A DNA stretch of 9,604 nt, taken from NCBI GenBank assembly GCA_046590855.1, contig JBKJTJ010000386.1, positions 1-9,604 on the forward strand, read 5' to 3'. The stretch's first letter is position 1. Every line of letters starts with the position of its first letter. Shown here piece after piece: positions 6,455-9,604 of this stretch. Made by a program: the position numbers and the translations under genes. The notes under the pieces are model-generated. The model did no database searches. It was given only the letters and a program-made list of their open reading frames with translations, and had not been told where the DNA came from. Source of the stretch: JACMOY01 sp046590855. Lineage in GTDB: Bacteria; Actinomycetota; Actinomycetes; Actinomycetales; Angustibacteraceae.

Positions 6455-7352
6455 CGCCGCCCTCGTTCGCCCCGCGGACGAAGTGCCGCTGGAAGGCGAA
6501 GAACACCAGGGCCACCGGGATGATCGTCAGCACCGATGCCGCGAGCCTCAGCGGGAACTGCGTCCCCGAGCCCAGCTGTCCAGACGACAACCGGGCCAGG
6601 GCGAGGATCACCGTCTGCTTGGCCTCGCTCTGGGTGGCGATCAGGAAGTAGGTGAACTCGTTCCACGACCCCTGGAAGGACAGGATGGTCAAGGTGATCA
6701 GCGCCGGGCGCGCCATCGGCAGCACGACCGACCAGAACGTGCGGAACACGCCGGCGCCGTCGATGCGCGCGGCCTCCTCGATCGAGATCGACACCGAGTC
6801 GAAGAACTGCTTCATGATGAACACGCCGGCGGCGTCGACCATCAGCGGGATGATCATGCCGCTGTACTGGTCGTACATACCCACCTGCTTCAGCACCAGG
6901 AACTTGGGGATCAGCAGCACCACGCCGGGGACGGCCATGACGGCGAGGACGGCGTTGAACAGCGCCGCGCGGCCGCGGAACTGCAGTCGTGACAGGGCGT
7001 AGCCGGCGAGGGAGTCGAAGAAGACCCGCCCCGCGGTCACCGTCACCGTCACGAACACCGAGTTGAAGAAGTACAGGGGGTAGTTGCCGGTGCTGCCCTG
7101 GAACAGCCGCTTCCAGGCCGCCAGGGTGAACGGGTTGGGCACGAGCGAGAGGGGGTTGCCCGCGGCGTCCGGGTCGGTCTTGAACGACGTCGCGATCTGG
7201 ATCGCGAACGGCAAGATGTAGACCAGCGCCAGCAGGAGGAGCAGGGAGTAGCCGAGCGCACGCTTGCTCACGCGGCGTCCCGGCGTCTGGCCCCGTTCGG
7301 CGAGGGGGACGGTGGACGGCACGAGACCCGTGGTCTGGGTCGGGGCGCTCAT
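6444..7352 (-). CDS. Carbohydrate ABC transporter permease, MalG type
   Basis: This 302-residue inner-membrane permease is one half of the channel of a binding-protein-dependent sugar importer. After a polar N-terminus of about 33 residues come six predicted membrane segments, beginning with YSLLLLLALVYILPFAIQIA (35-54). The cytoplasmic EAA loop that docks the ATPase is at 192-216, with EEAARIDGAG and LPMARP. SFQGSWNEFTYFL (225-237) is typical of MalG-like proteins. The length is normal. ATG 7352 overlaps the upstream permease stop as ATGA, so the two genes are probably translationally coupled. It is the last gene of the operon seen here. The substrate cannot be read from the sequence; a sugar or oligosaccharide is the family expectation. 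Confidence 0.95.
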   Translation of the reverse strand: MSAPTQTTGLVPSTVPLAERGQTPGRRVSKRALGYSLLLLLALVYILPFAIQIATSFKTDPDAAGNPLSLVPNPFTLAAWKRLFQGSTGNYPLYFFNSVFVTVTVTAGRVFFDSLAGYALSRLQFRGRAALFNAVLAVMAVPGVVLLIPKFLVLKQVGMYDQYSGMIIPLMVDAAGVFIMKQFFDSVSISIEEAARIDGAGVFRTFWSVVLPMARPALITLTILSFQGSWNEFTYFLIATQSEAKQTVILALARLSSGQLGSGTQFPLRLAASVLTIIPVALVFFAFQRHFVRGANEGGVKG

Positions 7353-8494
7353 CGCGCACCCGCTTTGCGCAGCTGCGCCCGACGGCCACGCTTCTCGGCG
7401 ATGGCGTCCTTGTCGCGCAGGACGTAGCGCTGCAGCAGCGTCAGCGCCGTGATGATGATGAACAGCATGAACGCGATCGCCGCCCCGTTGCCGTACTTGA
7501 ACTCGTTGAAGCCGGAGCGGTACGACAGGTACGCCGGGGTCAGCGTGGTCTTGGCCGGGTTGCCACCGCCCAGCAGGTAGACCTGGTCGAAGACCTGCCA
7601 GGTGCCGATCAGCCCGAGCGTCAGAACCAGGAACAGCACCGGCCGCAGCTGGGGCAGGGTGACGTAGCGGAACTTCTGCCACGGCCCGACGCCGTCCAGC
7701 AGCGCAGCCTCCTCGACCTCGACCGGGATGTCCTGCAGCGCCGCCAGGAACATCAGCATGAAGGTCCCCGCGGTGGTCCACACGACGAGGAACACGACGG
7801 CCATCAACGCGACCGACGGACCGGAGAGCCAGTCCCACCAGGTCAGGCCCAGGACCCCGTGCCCGGTCAGGCTACCCGGCGGTTTCGCGATGTCGACCAG
7901 GCCGAGCTTGTCGCCGACGACCTGGAACAGGCCCCGGGGGTCGGCCAGCCACTGCGGTCCCTTGATGCCCACGAAGCTGAGGAGCTTGTTGATGGCACCG
8001 CTGTTCTGGAACAGGAAGATGAACACGATCGTGATCGCCACCGAGCTGGTGACGGACGGGAAGTAGAAGGCTGTGCGGAAGAAGCTGCGACCCCTGAGGT
8101 ATTTCTGGTTCACCACGGTCGCCAGGAACAGCGCGAGGGCGGTCTGCAGCGGCACGACGAAGAGCACGTAGTAGAAGGTGTTGCGCAACGAGAGCATGAA
8201 GTCCTTGCGCGCCAGTCCGTCGGTGACGAGCAGCGACTGGTAGTTGTCCAGGCCGACGAACTTCGCCCCGCCGGCGAACGGGCTGCCCTGACCGTTCCAG
8301 TCGAGCGTGCTCACCCAGATCGCCATGATGATCGGGACCAGCAGGAAGATGCCGAGGACGATCACCATCGGCGAGACGAAGAGCCAACCGGCCCGCCCCT
8401 CACCGGCCCGGATGCCCTTGCCCGAGCCACCCGATGAGCCCCTGGGGCGCCAGGGTGCGACGGTGGTGGGAACCGTCGTGGTGATGTTGCTCAT
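7349..8494 (-). CDS. Carbohydrate ABC transporter permease, MalF type
   Basis: This 381-residue permease partners the downstream MalG-type protein. A polar N-terminal tail (1-35) precedes GWLFVSPMVIVLGIFLLVPI (36-55), the usual first helix. The EAA loop is at 261-285 (EEAALLDGVG, LPQLRP), and GLIGTWQVFDQVYLLGGG (294-311) is a family hallmark. The protein is longer than the common size of about 300 residues. The extra length lies in the tails and in an outward-facing stretch of about 60 residues between the third and fourth segments (about 164-227). ATG 8494 has a strong GAGGAG ribosome-binding site. A 16-bp stem-loop separates it from the binding-protein gene. Its stop overlaps the next start by 4 bases. 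Confidence 0.95.
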   Translation of the reverse strand: MSNITTTVPTTVAPWRPRGSSGGSGKGIRAGEGRAGWLFVSPMVIVLGIFLLVPIIMAIWVSTLDWNGQGSPFAGGAKFVGLDNYQSLLVTDGLARKDFMLSLRNTFYYVLFVVPLQTALALFLATVVNQKYLRGRSFFRTAFYFPSVTSSVAITIVFIFLFQNSGAINKLLSFVGIKGPQWLADPRGLFQVVGDKLGLVDIAKPPGSLTGHGVLGLTWWDWLSGPSVALMAVVFLVVWTTAGTFMLMFLAALQDIPVEVEEAALLDGVGPWQKFRYVTLPQLRPVLFLVLTLGLIGTWQVFDQVYLLGGGNPAKTTLTPAYLSYRSGFNEFKYGNGAAIAFMLFIIITALTLLQRYVLRDKDAIAEKRGRRAQLRKAGAR

Positions 8495-8504
8495 GGCGCT
8501 CCTC
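8495..8504 (-). promoter_or_regulatory. Strong Shine-Dalgarno for the MalF-type permease
   Basis: Read on the minus strand, GAGGAG (8504-8499) followed by the four-base spacer CGCC precedes ATG 8494. It fixes the start and gives the permease gene its own ribosome entry, downstream of the intercistronic hairpin. Confidence 0.8.
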
Positions 8505-8526
8505 GTGCGGTCGGCCGGGCGGAGAA

Positions 8527-8562
8527 CCGGTGCGTGCCGGCCGAGAGGCCGGCACGCACCGG
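8527..8562. terminator. Perfect 16-bp intercistronic stem-loop
   Basis: CCGGTGCGTGCCGGCC (8527-8542) and its exact reverse complement (8547-8562) enclose a 4-base loop (GAGA; TCTC in the minus-strand transcript). The hairpin begins 6 bases after the binding-protein stop codon and lies upstream of the permease ribosome-binding site. TTCTCC follows it in the transcript instead of a U-tract. It therefore more likely acts as a leaky terminator or as a block to 3' exonucleases than as a full terminator. Hairpins between malE and malF-type genes are known to raise binding protein over permease; that role here is inference. Confidence 0.8.
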
Positions 8563-8568
8563 GGCGGG

Positions 8569-9604
8569 CTACTTCGTCGCTGCTTCGGCGTTCTTCTGGA
8601 AGCTGGCGAGGATGGCCTTCGGGTCACCGGTCTTCAGACCCTGCAGGCCGGTGTCGAGGTCGGCCAGCACCGAGTCGAAGCCGGGCTTGTTGACCGGGCC
8701 GACGCCGTACTCGCCGCCGGCCACGAACGCCTTGTCCTCGGGGAACTTCTGCTCGTACTGCGCCTTGGCGGAAGCGCGCGAGGGCATGACGCCGTACGCC
8801 GTGGCCGCCGCCAGCTGCTGGTCGACCGCGGTCAGCGAGTTGACCAGGTCGACGGAGGCCGCCTGGTGGGTGCTCTTGGCGGCGATCCCCCAGCACTGGG
8901 TGAACAGCAGCGTGCCCTTGCCCTTGGGGCCCGCGGGCAGCTCGGCGACCTGGTAGTCGACGTCCGGGTAGTCGTTCTTCTGCGAGCCCTTGATCCAGTT
9001 GCCCTCCATGGCCATGGCGGCGACGCCCTTGCCGAACGCCTCACCCGCCCAGCCGGAGTCCAGCTGCTTGGGGAACTTGGCGCTGCCGTCGGCGAGCATC
9101 GACTTGACGAACTCGAGGGCCTGCACGTTCTCGGGCGCGGTGGCCGTGATGGTGGCACCGTCCTTGCTGGTGAGTCCCCCACCGGCCTGGATCATGAAGG
9201 CGTCGATCCGGTCGCGGGTGTCGCCGATCGCCAGCCCGGTCTGCTTGCCGGTGGTGAGCTTCTTGGCGACGGCGTGCAGCTGGTCCCAGGTGGTGGGGAT
9301 GTCGCCGTCGGTCAGCCCGGCGGCCTTCCACGCCTTGTTGTTGATCTCCAGCGCGATCGTCGAGAAGTCCTTGGGCGCGCAGTAGAACTTGTTGTCGTAG
9401 GTGAAGGTCGTCTTCAGCGCCGGGTAGAAGTCCTCGGGGCTCTGCACCTGGTCGCCGTACGCGTACAGCGCACCCGCCTTCGCGTAGTCCGGGAATCGGG
9501 CCGCGTCGGTGTAGAAGATGTCCGGGGGCGTTCCACCCGCGAACGCCTGGCCCAGCTGCTGCTTGATGTCCTGCGCGACCTGGACGTCGACCGTGTTGCC
9601 GGAC
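8569..9604 (-). CDS. ABC sugar-type solute-binding protein (N-terminus beyond the window)
   Basis: The frame stays open to the right edge. The visible 344 residues lack the signal peptide and lipobox expected of this lipoprotein family. The fragment opens with SGNTVDVQVAQDIKQQLGQA and then GTPPDIFY, the first-lobe region of family 1 solute-binding proteins, so roughly the first 50-70 residues are missing. The hinge and second lobe follow, with PTTWDQL, AMEGNW and ELPAGPKGKG. Two cysteines, Cys75 (FYCAPKDF) and Cys237 (FTQCWGIA) of the fragment, might pair. The mature protein would sit outside the membrane, bind a sugar-type ligand and deliver it to the two permeases encoded downstream. A GTG at 9447 lies inside the domain and is not the start. 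It is the first gene of the operon visible here. Confidence 0.94.
   Translation of the reverse strand, partial: SGNTVDVQVAQDIKQQLGQAFAGGTPPDIFYTDAARFPDYAKAGALYAYGDQVQSPEDFYPALKTTFTYDNKFYCAPKDFSTIALEINNKAWKAAGLTDGDIPTTWDQLHAVAKKLTTGKQTGLAIGDTRDRIDAFMIQAGGGLTSKDGATITATAPENVQALEFVKSMLADGSAKFPKQLDSGWAGEAFGKGVAAMAMEGNWIKGSQKNDYPDVDYQVAELPAGPKGKGTLLFTQCWGIAAKSTHQAASVDLVNSLTAVDQQLAAATAYGVMPSRASAKAQYEQKFPEDKAFVAGGEYGVGPVNKPGFDSVLADLDTGLQGLKTGDPKAILASFQKNAEAATK

Noticed and set aside
6184..7389. Minus-strand open frame of 401 codons
   Set aside because: It shadows the MalG-type permease in another frame, shows no domain and is Arg/Pro-rich.
8569..9447. GTG 9447 as the start of the solute-binding protein
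   Set aside because: The frame stays open to the window edge and encodes clear first-lobe sequence upstream, so the start is outside the window.

Overview
The window is high-GC DNA with the dense gene packing, GTG starts and GC-rich third codon positions of an actinobacterium. I cannot place it more finely with confidence; a non-Streptomyces soil or marine actinomycete is plausible. Nine genes fill almost all of it. No RNA gene, insertion sequence, CRISPR array or phage gene was seen, and no gene-free stretch exceeds 300 bases.

Left part (1-2274, + strand): a non-coding leader of about 190 bases carries a small dyad and a strong GC hairpin. It is followed by two tandem paralogous genes for single-pass membrane proteins of no family I recognise. 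Each has a [V/M]GYEVLD N-terminus, one membrane segment and an outside region that looks like two beta-rich modules, each holding two cysteines. This is the least explained part of the window.

Middle part (2271-4383): a Fic-fold protein with a degraded catalytic motif (- strand) is divergent from a LytS-type sensor histidine kinase (+ strand). Only 43 bases separate their start codons. Each GTG start has a TANNNT -10-like hexamer 7-8 bases upstream, so both mRNAs may be leaderless. No response regulator follows the kinase.

Right-middle part (4387-6454): an EamA/DMT-type transporter and a DUF2071 protein form an overlapping - strand pair. A small four-helix membrane protein (DUF1772-like) is divergent from the DUF2071 gene.

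Right part (6444-9604, - strand): a carbohydrate-type ABC importer operon in the order solute-binding protein (its N-terminus lies beyond the window), MalF-type permease, MalG-type permease. A perfect 16-bp stem-loop without a U-tract lies between the binding-protein and permease genes and probably sets a high ratio of binding protein to permease. No ATPase or regulator gene for this importer is visible.

Convergent genes abut or overlap at all three junctions (2271-2274, 4384-4386, 6444-6454), leaving no room for ordinary intergenic terminators.
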